Notes: generated by a model from the letters alone, not told the origin. Counted from the stretch's first letter, positions 17,472 to 25,130 are shown. The stretch is 64,000 bases of DNA from Halostella salina (GCF_003675855.1 NZ_RCIH01000002.1:257654-321653), one strand, 5' to 3'. Numbers and translations are program-made.

Positions 17472-17532
17472 ATCTCCCCCTCGGCGTTCCTCCTTGAAAC
17501 CCCCTTCGTAACGCGAGTTCGCCCTCGCGGTC

Positions 17533-17614
17533 ATACTGTTTGCTCTCACTGTGTACCGGCGGTCACCGGTACCGGGACGGGTGACCATCGGTACCTGGCG
17601 AGAGCAAACAGTAT
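17533..17614. repeat. 82-bp palindromic element, copy 1
   Basis: The outer arms ATACTGTTTGCTCTC (17533-17547) and their exact complement (17600-17614) form a perfect 15-bp inverted repeat. Inside it a second set of arms pairs 13 of 15 positions (about 17552-17566 with 17580-17594), around a GGTACC core. The whole element could fold into one long hairpin. It abuts the TGA of the membrane-protein gene (17614-17616) and lies upstream of hemC on the same strand. A second copy is at 23285-23360. Confidence 0.85.
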
Positions 17615-18078
17615 CAGGGCGTCCCGACGTGCTCGTGGCGCTGGTAGAGGTAGTACAGCGACACCGCAACGTTCAGCAGGAACGCGGTCGCCACGATACC
17701 GATGACCGCCACCAGCGCGTACAGCGCGGGGTCCGGCTCCCACCCGACATCGGCCTCCCGGACCGCCGTCGCGTCGAAGTAGAGCGCGACGGGGAAGAGC
17801 AGCCCCAGGACGCTGCCCACCATCCCGATCAGAAACACCGGCAGGAGGATCGCCACGAGCGGCCCCGCGAACGCGGCGGGTCCCATCATCGGCCCGCCCA
17901 TCGGCACCACGCCGAACCCGAGCGCGAAAAACACGGACGCGATGACCCAGCCGAACACGAGGAACCCGAGCAGGGAGAGCACCGGCATCGCCGCGATGAC
18001 GTACCACCAGTTCGAGTCGACGCGGTTCGCCGGAGAGCCGACGCCGTCGTCCGCGGGGGAGGGATCAGGTGCGGCCAT
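17614..18078 (-). CDS. Four-helix membrane protein of unknown function
   Basis: The 154-residue product has a short hydrophilic N-terminus followed by about four hydrophobic segments: WWYVIAAMPVLSLLGFLVFGWVIASVFF, a Gly/Pro/Met-rich second region, VAILLPVFLIGMVGSVLGLLFPVALYF, and a last helix ending LYYLYQR. I recognise no family with confidence. A clear TATATAA box at 18101-18107 lies 23-29 nt upstream of the ATG, so the mRNA is probably leaderless. Its stop codon touches the palindromic element at 17533-17614. Confidence 0.7.
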   Translation of the reverse strand: MAAPDPSPADDGVGSPANRVDSNWWYVIAAMPVLSLLGFLVFGWVIASVFFALGFGVVPMGGPMMGPAAFAGPLVAILLPVFLIGMVGSVLGLLFPVALYFDATAVREADVGWEPDPALYALVAVIGIVATAFLLNVAVSLYYLYQRHEHVGTP

Positions 18079-18100
18079 ACGAGATATGACGCCGTCTTGG

Positions 18101-18107
18101 TATATAA
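18101..18107 (-). promoter_or_regulatory. TATA box of the 17614-18078 membrane-protein gene
   Basis: TATATAA stands out in GC-rich surroundings and is centred about 26 nt upstream of the ATG at 18078, the spacing expected for a leaderless haloarchaeal promoter. The stop-adjacent repeat element ends just beyond it. Confidence 0.6.
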
Positions 18108-18127
18108 ACCTCCGAACTACGGGTCGA

Positions 18128-18360
18128 CGACTGATCCGACGCTGGGGCCAGCGCGAGCGCGCGGCGCACGACGCGCCGCGGGCGAGTGTTCGGGGAAGGG
18201 CAGGCCGTCGGATCCATAGGGTTGGAGGGGTCCAGCATACGGCGGCGAAGCCGCCGTTTCACCGCCGGAGCGGGACTCCGTCCCGCGGAGGCGGCCTTTT
18301 TGGCCGAGCTTTTTGCCGGGAGGGGTGCGCCGCAGGCGCACCCGACCGGGAAAAAGGTCG
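18128..18360 (-). repeat. Stop-adjacent multi-hairpin element, copy 1
   Basis: Read on the minus strand from the stop of the HTH gene, the order is: CGACCTTTTTCCCGGTCGGG directly after the TAG; a GGTGCGCC/GGCGCACC hairpin; GCAAAAAGCTCGGCCAAAAA; a GC-rich hairpin; GGCGGCTTCGCCGCC followed by GTATGCT; and GCCTGCCCTTCCCCG. The same boxes recur in the same order at 33130-33378 and 55081-55302, and more loosely at 31660-31959. No protein is encoded that I would accept. It ends just before the promoter of the next minus-strand gene. Confidence 0.8.
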
Positions 18361-18960
18361 CTAGAAGTCCACGTCCGTCTCCATCCCCTCGGTGGCGTCG
18401 TCGAGGCCGTCCTCCTGCACGTCATCGGTCAGGCCGCCGGTCAGGTCGCCGTCGGCGAGCAGGCGGTCGAACTCGTCGCGGTAGCGGTCGTTGGCCCCGC
18501 GGGACTCGTTTTGCGCGCGGACGACGCGCCGGTAGCGGCGGACGGTGGACTCGCTCACGTCGAACGCGTCGGCGAGGTCGGCGGTGCTGGGGTCCGTCTG
18601 CAGGCGATCACGGAGGGCGGCCAGATCGAACGGCGCGTCGGTGTCCCGGTCGCGGACGAGATGGAGGTCGAGGCGGGCGCGGAAGACGGTCTTCCGCGAG
18701 GCGTCGAGTTCGCGGGCGATTGCGGCGTCGCTCTCGCCCTCGTAGAACAGTTCGACCAGGTCCGCGAGCGCGCCGTCGCCGAGGTCCGTGTCGAACCCGT
18801 AGCGGTCGCGCATCTGCCCGATCACGCCCTCCAGTTGCTCCCGCTTGCCCTCCGTCTCGTCCGTCAGGGAGCCGGGCGTCTCCTCCTGGGACTCCGTCAC
18901 CGTCTCCTCGTCGGTGACGTCGATGAAGATGTCCCGGAGCTCCTCCGTTTTCTCGTCCAT
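18361..18960 (-). CDS. Tandem helix-turn-helix protein (conditioned-medium-induced protein 4-like)
   Basis: The 199-residue acidic protein has two helix-turn-helix-like segments: SDAAIARELDASRKTVFRARLDL (about 83-105) and STADLADAFDVSESTVRRYRRVV (about 128-150). Its N-terminus (MDEKTEELRDIFIDVTDEETVTESQEE) matches haloarchaeal proteins annotated as conditioned medium-induced protein 4, a name from quorum or stationary-phase expression work in a haloalkaliphile. A DNA-binding role is inferred from the HTH pair. I start at the ATG at 18960; an A/T-rich TTTTATGT (about 18992-18999) lies upstream. Its TAG is followed immediately by copy 1 of the stop-adjacent element. Confidence 0.72.
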   Translation of the reverse strand: MDEKTEELRDIFIDVTDEETVTESQEETPGSLTDETEGKREQLEGVIGQMRDRYGFDTDLGDGALADLVELFYEGESDAAIARELDASRKTVFRARLDLHLVRDRDTDAPFDLAALRDRLQTDPSTADLADAFDVSESTVRRYRRVVRAQNESRGANDRYRDEFDRLLADGDLTGGLTDDVQEDGLDDATEGMETDVDF

Positions 18961-19036
18961 TGGTCGTATGGAACGCCCTTGCCTTTGGCGACACATAAAA
19001 GCTTGTCGCAGGACGCCGCGGGGATGGGGCACGCTC

Positions 19037-19066
19037 GTAAACCACGCTTCGAATCTTGGTAAACCA
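19037..19066 (+). promoter_or_regulatory. Two GTAAACCA repeats upstream of bioY
   Basis: GTAAACCA occurs at 19037-19044 and 19059-19066, two direct repeats 22 bp apart (two helical turns). They lie just upstream of a TATA-like GTATTAG (19071-19077), which is itself about 28 nt before the bioY ATG. This is the arrangement of an operator for a biotin-responsive regulator. The regulator itself is not in this window, so the assignment is inference. Confidence 0.4.
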
Positions 19067-19101
19067 GATCGTATTAGTGGGTGCCGTCGAGAGGGGTCGG
19101 C

Positions 19102-19683
19102 ATGAGCACGGACACGGATTCGGTCGAACTGGTCGACGACCTGACCGTCGGGTTCATCGCACAGGCCGCGCTGCTGGCGGCCTTTGTCGGCGCGGGGGCG
19201 TACGTGTCGTTCCCGCTGCCGTTCTCCACGGTGCCGGTGACGCTGCAGGTGCTCGGCGTGTTCCTCGCCGGCATCGTGCTCGGGCCGGTCTGGGGAACTG
19301 TCTCGATGGTGCTGTATCTCGCCGTCGGCGCGATCGGGGTGCCGGTGTACGCCGGCGGTGCGGCGGGCCTTGGGACGCTGGTCGGGTCGACGGCGGGCTA
19401 CCTCTGGTCGTATCCGGTCGCGGCGGCGCTGATCGGCGGGATCGTCCACCGCGGCACCGACCTCCGCGACCCGGCGACGGTGTCGGTGCCCGTCGTCGTG
19501 GCCGCGCTGGTTGTCGGCACCGTCGTCATCTACGCGGGCGGCGTCGCGGGGCTGATGGCGGTCGCGGGCTACGGCGTCGAGGAGGCCGTCAGCGTCGGGG
19601 CGCTGGTGTTTCTCCCCGGCGAGGCGGTGAAGATCGCCGTCGCGACGGGGCTGGCCCGGAGCGGCCTCCTGCCCACGCAATGA
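19102..19683 (+). CDS. bioY: Biotin ECF transporter substrate-binding component BioY
   Basis: The 193-residue membrane protein has six hydrophobic segments and the BioY hallmark PFSTVPVTLQVLGVFLAGIVLGPVWGTVSMVLYLAVGAIGVPVYAGG, followed by LVGSTAGYLWSYPVAAALIGG. BioY is the S component of an energy-coupling-factor importer that binds biotin in the membrane. I choose the ATG at 19102, preceded by GAGGGG, rather than an in-frame codon 7 residues earlier. Its stop overlaps the start of bioM (ATGA). bioY-bioM-bioN form one plus-strand operon. Confidence 0.93.
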   Translation: MSTDTDSVELVDDLTVGFIAQAALLAAFVGAGAYVSFPLPFSTVPVTLQVLGVFLAGIVLGPVWGTVSMVLYLAVGAIGVPVYAGGAAGLGTLVGSTAGYLWSYPVAAALIGGIVHRGTDLRDPATVSVPVVVAALVVGTVVIYAGGVAGLMAVAGYGVEEAVSVGALVFLPGEAVKIAVATGLARSGLLPTQ

Positions 19684-20381
19684 TCGAGACGCGGGGACTG
19701 GTCCATCGCTACGGCGACGCGACGGCGCTGTCCGGCGTGTCGCTAACCGTCCCCGACGGCGAGTTCCTCGTTCTTGCGGGCGCGAACGGGAGCGGGAAGA
19801 CGACGCTCGTCCGCCACTTCAACGGCCTCCTGTCCCCCGACGATGGCGAGGTGCTGGTCGACGGCACGCCGGTGAGCGAGGACCTCGTTGCCACGCGGAC
19901 GCGCGTCGGGATGGTGTTCCAGACCCCGCGGGACTGCTTCGTCGCGGCGACGGTCGGCGCGGACGTGGCGTTCGGTCCGGAGAACCTCGGGCTGGATCGG
20001 GCGGAGATCGACCGGCGGGTCGACGACGCACTCGCGGCCGTCGGCATGGCCGGCCGCCGCGACGACCGCATCGACGAACTCTCCGGCGGCGAGCAGGAAC
20101 GAGTTGCCATCGCGGGCGCGCTGGCGATGGAGCCCGACCACCTCGTCCTCGACGAGCCGTTCACCGGCCTCGACGAGCCGGCGCGGCGGTCGGTGCTGGA
20201 GCGGCTCGAAGCGCTCCACGACGGCGGGACGAGCGTCGTCGTCGTCACGCACGACCTCCGGGGCGTGGGCGCGCTGGCCGACCGGATCGTCGCGCTGTCG
20301 GACGGCGAAATCGCGGCCGACGCGCCGCCGGACGGGGCGGCCGCCGCGCTCTCCGGCCTCGACGTGCGCGTGCCATGGTGA
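19680..20381 (+). CDS. bioM: Biotin ECF transporter ATPase BioM
   Basis: This 233-residue ABC ATPase energises biotin uptake through BioN and BioY. It has Walker A GANGSGKTT near residue 37, Q-loop MVFQTPRDCFVAATV, signature LSGGEQERVAIAGALA, Walker B LVLDEPFTGLD and the switch His in VVVVTHD. The Q-loop with TPRDCFV matches EcfA/CbiO-type ATPases rather than classical importers. The ATG at 19680 overlaps the bioY stop; its own stop lies 7 nt past the bioN start, indicating coupled translation. Confidence 0.92.
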   Translation: MIETRGLVHRYGDATALSGVSLTVPDGEFLVLAGANGSGKTTLVRHFNGLLSPDDGEVLVDGTPVSEDLVATRTRVGMVFQTPRDCFVAATVGADVAFGPENLGLDRAEIDRRVDDALAAVGMAGRRDDRIDELSGGEQERVAIAGALAMEPDHLVLDEPFTGLDEPARRSVLERLEALHDGGTSVVVVTHDLRGVGALADRIVALSDGEIAADAPPDGAAAALSGLDVRVPW

Positions 20382-21079
20382 GCTACGAACCGGGGTCGTC
20401 GCTGGCCCACGGCTTCGACCCGCGGGCGAAGCTGGCGTTTCAGGTCGCCTTCGCCGCCGCGGCGTTCGCCCACGCCTCGCCGGCGGGACTGGCGGCGTCG
20501 ACGATGCTGGCGCTTGCCGTCCTCGTCGCAGCGGAGCTGTCGCCGCTCCGGGCGCTGTGGTCGTTTCGCTTTCCGCTCCTGTTGCTCGCCGCCGCCCCCG
20601 CCCTCGCCGCGGTCAAACTCGGCCCGCCGTGGCTCGACCCCGCCGCCGCGCTCGACTCGGCGCGGCTCGCCTACCGCGTCGTCCCCGTCTTCCTCGTCAG
20701 CGCCGCCTACGTCCGGACGACGCCGGTCCGGGCGTCCCGGGCGGCGCTCCAGCGCGTCGTCCCGGGGAAGGCGGGCCGGGTGCTCGGTGCGGGGGTCGCC
20801 ATCACGATCCGGTTTTTCCCGGTGGTGCTCGCGGACCTGCGCCGGATCCGCGAGGCGTCGGCCGCCCGCCTCGGCGACGAGCGGTCGCTCCGCGACCGGA
20901 TGCGCCTCGTCACGCTGGCCGGGATCCAGCGGGCGTTCGGGCGGGCGGACCGGCTCGCGGTCGCGCTCCGGGCCCGGTGTTTCTCGTGGAACGCGACGCT
21001 CCCGGCGCTTGCGTTCCGCCGGCGGGACGCCGCGCTCTGCCTGCTGGCGTTCGCGCTGGCGCTGTCGCCGCTGCTGTAA
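20375..21079 (+). CDS. bioN: Biotin ECF transporter transmembrane protein BioN
   Basis: The 234-residue protein has four to six hydrophobic segments and the coupling helices of EcfT/CbiQ proteins, with the Ala-Arg-Gly-type signatures appearing as REASAARLGDERS (about 165) and VALRARCFSWN (about 205). It connects the ATPase BioM with the S component BioY. It overlaps bioM by 7 nt. The 85 bp downstream contain a GATTTAAGC promoter box for the next gene. Confidence 0.88.
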   Translation: MVSYEPGSSLAHGFDPRAKLAFQVAFAAAAFAHASPAGLAASTMLALAVLVAAELSPLRALWSFRFPLLLLAAAPALAAVKLGPPWLDPAAALDSARLAYRVVPVFLVSAAYVRTTPVRASRAALQRVVPGKAGRVLGAGVAITIRFFPVVLADLRRIREASAARLGDERSLRDRMRLVTLAGIQRAFGRADRLAVALRARCFSWNATLPALAFRRRDAALCLLAFALALSPLL

Positions 21080-21131
21080 ACCGACCACACGTTTTCGATT
21101 TGCCCCCGACGGCGCGGCGACTCGGGTGACA

Positions 21132-21140
21132 AGATTTAAG
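21132..21140 (+). promoter_or_regulatory. TATA-like box of the EtfD-like gene
   Basis: GATTTAAGC lies about 25-33 nt upstream of the ATG at 21165, consistent with a leaderless transcript starting at or next to the start codon. The same TTTAA core precedes the DHH gene, htpX and nmd3 in this window. Confidence 0.55.
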
Positions 21141-21164
21141 CGGCCGCTGTCCGCGTGATCGTAC

Positions 21165-23264
21165 ATGACATACGTGGCCCAGGCGTCGGACGCGGTCACG
21201 CGGGAGACCTTCTGGACCATCAGCGACGTCGGGAAGGTCGCGTTCTACTACCTCGCGGCGGTCGCGATCCTCGTGTTCCTCTACGGGGTGTACGACCGCT
21301 TCGCCCGCTACGCCCGCGGCACCGACGACCCGTTCGAGCGGCTCGACGACCTGCCCCGCCGGGTGGTGTCGGCGACGACGACCGTCTTCTCCAACCGCAA
21401 GCAGTTCGACCGCGACCTGTACGGCGGCGTGATGCACGCATTCATCTTCTGGGGGTTCCTGACCCTGCTCATCGGGACGACGATCCTCGGGATCGACATG
21501 GACATCGCCCGGACGGTCGGCGAGTCGTTCTGGACGGGCGACTTCTACCTGGCCTACTCGCTGACGATGGACGCGATGGGCCTGCTCTTCGTCGTCGGGA
21601 TCGGGATGGCGATCTACCGGCGCTACTGGGTCCGCAACGAGCGCCTGTGGGGCAAACACACCGGCGTCGAGGACGACCTGTTCGTCTGGTCGCTGTTCGT
21701 GCTCGGCGTCGGCGGCTACGTCACCGAGGGCCTGCGGATCCTCGGCACCGGCTTCCCCGAGTTCGAGACGGTGAGCTTCGTCGGCTGGTTCGTCGCGCTC
21801 GTGCTCCAGGGGGCCGGCCTCGACGCCGCCGGGGCCGAGGCGCTGTACTGGTGGTCGTGGTGGTCCCACGCGATCATCGCCCTCGTCTTCGTCGCCGCGG
21901 TGCCGTACGCCAAGCCGTTCCACATGATCTCCTCGTACGCCAACGTCGTCACGAGCGACGATCAGGCCGGCAAGCGCCTCCCCGGCGTCCCCGCGGACGC
22001 CAGCCCCGAGGAGATCGGGTACACCGACGTGGACGACTTCTCCTGGAAGGACCGCCTCGACCAAGACGCCTGCACGAAATGCGGCCGGTGTTCGTCGGCG
22101 TGTCCGGCGAAGGCCTCGGGCCGCCCGCTCGACCCGCGGGACGTGATCCTCGACCTGAAGTCCTACCGCGAGTCGCTCGACGCCGGCGAGACGGAGGAAC
22201 AGCCCATCGTCGCCGACGGCGGGACGAGCGTCATCAACAGCGAGACGATGGAGTCCTGCATGGCCTGCATGGCCTGCATGGACGCCTGCCCGGTCGACAT
22301 CGAGCACCTGAAGCAGTTCACGGAGATGAACCGCCGGCTGACCGAGTCCGGGCAGATGGACGCCAACGTGCAGGACGCGATGATGAACGTGTTCCAGAAC
22401 GGCAACACGTTCGGCGACCCCGAGCGCAAGCGCCCCGAGTGGACCGAGGATCTGGACTTCGAGGTGCCCGACGCCCGCGAGGAGCCGGTCGAGTACGTCT
22501 GGTACGTCGGCGACTACCCCAGCTACGACGAGCGCAACCGCCGGATCGCCCGGGCGCTGGCCACCGTGTTCGAGCGCGCCGGTGTCGACTACGGCATCCT
22601 CTACGAGGACGAGCAGACCGACGGCAACGACGTGCGCCGCGTCGGCGAGGAGGGCCTCTACGAGATGCTCGTCGAGGACAACGCGGCCGCCATTCAGGAC
22701 TGCGAGTTCGAGAAGATCGTCTGTACGGACCCCCACTCGTACAACACGTTCATGAACGAGTACCCCGAGTTCGACGCCTGCGAGTGGACGGCCGACGACG
22801 TGTTCCACTACACGCAGGTCGTCGACGAACTGGCCGAACGGGGCGCGCTCGACCTCGACGGGACGGAACTCAACTACACCGTCACCTACCACGACCCCTG
22901 TCACCTCGGCCGGTACAACGACGTGTTCGAGGCCCCCCGAGACCTCGTCCGGGCGACCGGCGCGGACCTCTACGAGATGCCGCGCAACCGCTCCGATTCG
23001 TTCTGCTGTGGCGGGGGCGGCGGCGGCCTCTGGATGGAAGTCGAGGAGGAGACCAAACCCAGCGAGGAACGTCTGCGCGAAGCGCTGGAGGACACCGACG
23101 CGGGCGACGCCGTCGAGAAGTTCGTCGTCGCCTGCCCGATGTGCGCGACGATGTACGAGGACGGCCGGAAGACCGGCGGCTTCGAGGACGACATCGAGGT
23201 CGTCGGGCTGACGGAACTGCTCGCCGAGGCGATCGGGGAGGAAGAGCGGGTCGCGGCGGCATAG
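21165..23264 (+). CDS. Membrane-bound Fe-S reductase, EtfD / heterodisulfide reductase-like
   Basis: The 699-residue protein joins three modules. Residues 1-255 carry about six hydrophobic segments resembling a NarI/HdrE-type heme-b membrane domain, with several His residues. Residues 300-376 hold two ferredoxin-type motifs: Cys303/306/309/313 (CTKCGRCSSACP) and Cys365/368/371/375 (CMACMACMDACP). The C-terminal half has CCG-type cysteine-rich domains (HDPCHLGRYN, then CCGGGGGGLWME, then a CPMC). This matches EtfD of actinobacteria, which passes electrons from ETF to menaquinone in beta-oxidation, and HdrD/GlpC relatives. No etfAB genes are nearby, so the electron donor is not shown by context. 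It has its own promoter box at 21132-21140. Confidence 0.85.
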   Translation: MTYVAQASDAVTRETFWTISDVGKVAFYYLAAVAILVFLYGVYDRFARYARGTDDPFERLDDLPRRVVSATTTVFSNRKQFDRDLYGGVMHAFIFWGFLTLLIGTTILGIDMDIARTVGESFWTGDFYLAYSLTMDAMGLLFVVGIGMAIYRRYWVRNERLWGKHTGVEDDLFVWSLFVLGVGGYVTEGLRILGTGFPEFETVSFVGWFVALVLQGAGLDAAGAEALYWWSWWSHAIIALVFVAAVPYAKPFHMISSYANVVTSDDQAGKRLPGVPADASPEEIGYTDVDDFSWKDRLDQDACTKCGRCSSACPAKASGRPLDPRDVILDLKSYRESLDAGETEEQPIVADGGTSVINSETMESCMACMACMDACPVDIEHLKQFTEMNRRLTESGQMDANVQDAMMNVFQNGNTFGDPERKRPEWTEDLDFEVPDAREEPVEYVWYVGDYPSYDERNRRIARALATVFERAGVDYGILYEDEQTDGNDVRRVGEEGLYEMLVEDNAAAIQDCEFEKIVCTDPHSYNTFMNEYPEFDACEWTADDVFHYTQVVDELAERGALDLDGTELNYTVTYHDPCHLGRYNDVFEAPRDLVRATGADLYEMPRNRSDSFCCGGGGGGLWMEVEEETKPSEERLREALEDTDAGDAVEKFVVACPMCATMYEDGRKTGGFEDDIEVVGLTELLAEAIGEEERVAAA

Positions 23265-23284
23265 CCGGACTGCTCGGTTCATCG

Positions 23285-23360
23285 TGGTTGCTCTCACTGT
23301 GTGCCGGTGGTCGCCGGTACCGGTACGGGTGACCACCGGTAGTTGGCGAGAGCAAACACT
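23285..23360. repeat. Palindromic element, copy 2
   Basis: This copy is about 90% identical to the core of the element at 17533-17614 and lies in the same orientation. Inner arms CCGGTGGTC/GACCACCGG pair perfectly around the same GGTACC-containing core, and GCTCTC/GAGAGC close the stem. The outermost arm bases have diverged. It starts 20 bp after the stop of the EtfD-like gene and ends 56 bp before the antitoxin gene. Confidence 0.8.
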
Positions 23361-23415
23361 GCCGGTCTCTCCATCGGACCGCGTGTTTCAAGTCCGAACA
23401 CGTTCAATCGAAGGT

Positions 23416-23646
23416 ATGGGAATCGTCCGGGACTCCGAGCACAGCGACGGCGTACCGACGGTCGAGGGGACCGGGATCCGGGTCGAGGACATCGCCTCGG
23501 CGTACGAACACAGCGGATACGACCCGGACGAGATCACGCAACTATACCCCGATCTCAGTCTCGGAGACGTGCATCGGGCCCTCGCATACTACTACGACCA
23601 CATCGACGACTTCCGGTCGCCCTCATCCGATCCGGCCTCCGCATGA
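23416..23646 (+). CDS. DUF433-type antitoxin
   Basis: The 76-residue protein has the pattern of DUF433 antitoxins: VPTVEGTGIRVEDIASAYEHSGYDPDEITQLYPDLSLGDVHRALAYYYDH, a compact helix-turn-helix-like domain. Such proteins are commonly paired with DUF5615 PIN-like toxins. The ATG at 23416 gives the normal length; an earlier in-frame codon would run through the palindromic element. It overlaps the toxin gene by 4 nt (ATGA at 23643-23646). It probably represses its own operon, inferred from the family. Confidence 0.83.
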   Translation: MGIVRDSEHSDGVPTVEGTGIRVEDIASAYEHSGYDPDEITQLYPDLSLGDVHRALAYYYDHIDDFRSPSSDPASA

Positions 23647-23969
23647 CGAGACCGCTGTACTGCGACGAGAGTATCTGGATCCCTGCGGCCGACGGACTCC
23701 GTCGGCGCGGGTGGACGGTTCACACGGCACGTGACGAAGGAACCCTAGGCGATCCCGACCGTGCGCAGTTGCGGTACGCAGTCGAACACGACTGGCTGCT
23801 GCTGACGTTCGACGACGATTTTCTCTCGCTCGTCGAAGGCCAGGCGCTGGAGCACAGCGGCGTGATCTACGTGCGCCAGGCCGGACGGGAGATCGGTGAC
23901 GTGGTGAAAGCGGTCGATGAACACCTACAGCACCGACCCGACGGCGATCGGTCGATACACTACCTCTAG
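23643..23969 (+). CDS. DUF5615 PIN-like toxin
   Basis: The 108-residue product has the Mut7-C/PIN-like pattern of DUF5615: an acidic start (LYCDESIW), a central Asp (LGDPDRAQLRYAVEHDW) and LLLTFDDDFLSL, giving the acidic residues expected at an RNase active site. It is translationally coupled to the DUF433 protein, so the pair is a toxin-antitoxin module of the VapBC-like kind. The target RNA is unknown. Sitting alone next to a palindromic repeat, the module looks like a mobile accessory unit. Confidence 0.83.
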   Translation: MTRPLYCDESIWIPAADGLRRRGWTVHTARDEGTLGDPDRAQLRYAVEHDWLLLTFDDDFLSLVEGQALEHSGVIYVRQAGREIGDVVKAVDEHLQHRPDGDRSIHYL

Positions 23970-24000
23970 CCGCTGGGCACGGACCAGCCGAATCGCCGAG

Positions 24001-24591
24001 TCAGCCGAACCGCGCTTCCCACTCCTCGCGGAGCACGCCGAAGTACACCATGTCGACGTACTCGCCGTTGACGTTCTCGGCCTCGCGGGCGACGGCCTCG
24101 CGCTCCATGCCGCACTTCTGCAGGACGCGTTTCGACCCCTCGTTGGTCGCCAGCGCCCGGCCGCGGACGCGGTGGAGGCGAAGCTCCTCGAACGCGTAGC
24201 GGACGATCAGCCGGGCGGCCTCGGTCATGATCCCCTGCCCGTGGGCCTCGGGCGTGAGCCAGTAGGCGATCTCGGCGTGGCCCGCCGATCCGTCGATGTC
24301 GAACAGCGAGACGGTGCCGAGGACCCCGCCGTCGCGCGGGCCGTCGCTCTCCGCGTTCTCGAAGCTGCGCGCGCCGTCGTCGACGCAGACGGCCAGTTCG
24401 ACGCCGGCGTCGTCGTCGGAGGTGCGCTCCTCGAAATGTTCGCGGGTGGTTTCGAGGTTGGTCGGGGACGCGCTCGTCAGCGGCCGGCGGACGCGCGGGT
24501 CGTCGATGTTGTCCCGGATGAACTCGAGGTCATCCTCCTCGACAGTGCGGAGAGTGACGCACTCGCCCCGCAGGAAGGCAGCGCCGGGCAT
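24001..24591 (-). CDS. GNAT acetyltransferase, RimJ/RimL type (1)
   Basis: The 196-residue product is a GCN5-related N-acetyltransferase. The acetyl-CoA site is in YWLTPEAHGQGIMTEAARLIVRYAFEELRLHRVRGRALATNEGSKRVLQKCGM, the RimJ/RimL-type arrangement used to acetylate protein N-termini or antibiotics. It starts MPGAAFLRGECVTLRTVEEDDL, nearly the same as the next gene (MPGGTFLAGDRVALRTVEEADL), so the two are tandem paralogues. Its ATG shares a base with the stop of that upstream gene (TGATG). Substrate unknown. Confidence 0.88.
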   Translation of the reverse strand: MPGAAFLRGECVTLRTVEEDDLEFIRDNIDDPRVRRPLTSASPTNLETTREHFEERTSDDDAGVELAVCVDDGARSFENAESDGPRDGGVLGTVSLFDIDGSAGHAEIAYWLTPEAHGQGIMTEAARLIVRYAFEELRLHRVRGRALATNEGSKRVLQKCGMEREAVAREAENVNGEYVDMVYFGVLREEWEARFG

Positions 24592-25130
24592 CAGGCCGTC
24601 ACCTCTTCGTCCCACTCGCGGGCGAGCAGGCCGTACATGTGGGTGTCGACGTGCTCGCCGTCGACGTACTCCTCGTCGCGCTGGACGCCTTCGTGGGTGA
24701 AGCCGAGTCGCTCCAGCAGCGCGCGGGACGCCTCGTTCGGCCCGATGGCCCGGGCGTGGACCCGGTGGAGGCGGCGCTCGGCGAAGGCGTAGTCGAGCAG
24801 GAGCGAGACGGCCTCGGTCGCGTACCCCTCGCCCTGCTCCTCCGGCGTGAGCCAGTAGCCGACCTCGGCGTGGCCCGCCGAGTCGTCGACGTGGAACAGC
24901 GCGACGTGGCCGACCGGCTCGTCGTCGACGCAGGCCAGCAGGACGGCGTCGTCGCCGTCGTACAGGTCCTCGAAGCGCTCGCGCTGCTGTTCCATGTTCG
25001 TCGGGCGGTCGAACGTCATCGGGCGGCGCGTCGCGGGGTCGTTCCGGTGGTCGCGGAGGAAGGGGAGGTCCGCCTCCTCGACCGTGCGGAGGGCCACGCG
25101 GTCGCCGGCAAGGAAGGTGCCGCCGGGCAT
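24591..25130 (-). CDS. GNAT acetyltransferase, RimJ/RimL type (2)
   Basis: The 179-residue product is the paralogue of the following gene. It carries the same acetyl-CoA motif (YWLTPEEQGEGYATEAVSLLLDYAFAERRLHRVHARAIGPNEASRALLERLGF), and the two proteins align along most of their length; the downstream copy has an extra loop of about 15 residues in the middle. Tandem duplication is the simplest explanation. It leads the two-gene minus-strand operon. Substrate unknown. Confidence 0.88.
   Translation of the reverse strand: MPGGTFLAGDRVALRTVEEADLPFLRDHRNDPATRRPMTFDRPTNMEQQRERFEDLYDGDDAVLLACVDDEPVGHVALFHVDDSAGHAEVGYWLTPEEQGEGYATEAVSLLLDYAFAERRLHRVHARAIGPNEASRALLERLGFTHEGVQRDEEYVDGEHVDTHMYGLLAREWDEEVTA

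Noticed and set aside
18128-18364. Plus-strand open frames through the stop-adjacent elements, with translations similar to one another
   Set aside because: The similarity follows from the shared nucleotide boxes. The products are Arg/Pro/Gly-rich, the frames differ in length and phase, and no start signal precedes them.
19046-19056. TTCGAATC resembling a tRNA T-loop
   Set aside because: Neither an acceptor stem nor an anticodon arm can be paired around it; it is part of the bioY upstream region.
20910-23336. A long minus-strand open frame (about 808 codons) antisense to the EtfD-like gene
   Set aside because: Its product is a val/leu/gly/arg-rich mirror of the plus-strand gene without motifs. 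GC-rich third positions create such antisense frames throughout this window (for example 27159-28826 and 9833-11521).
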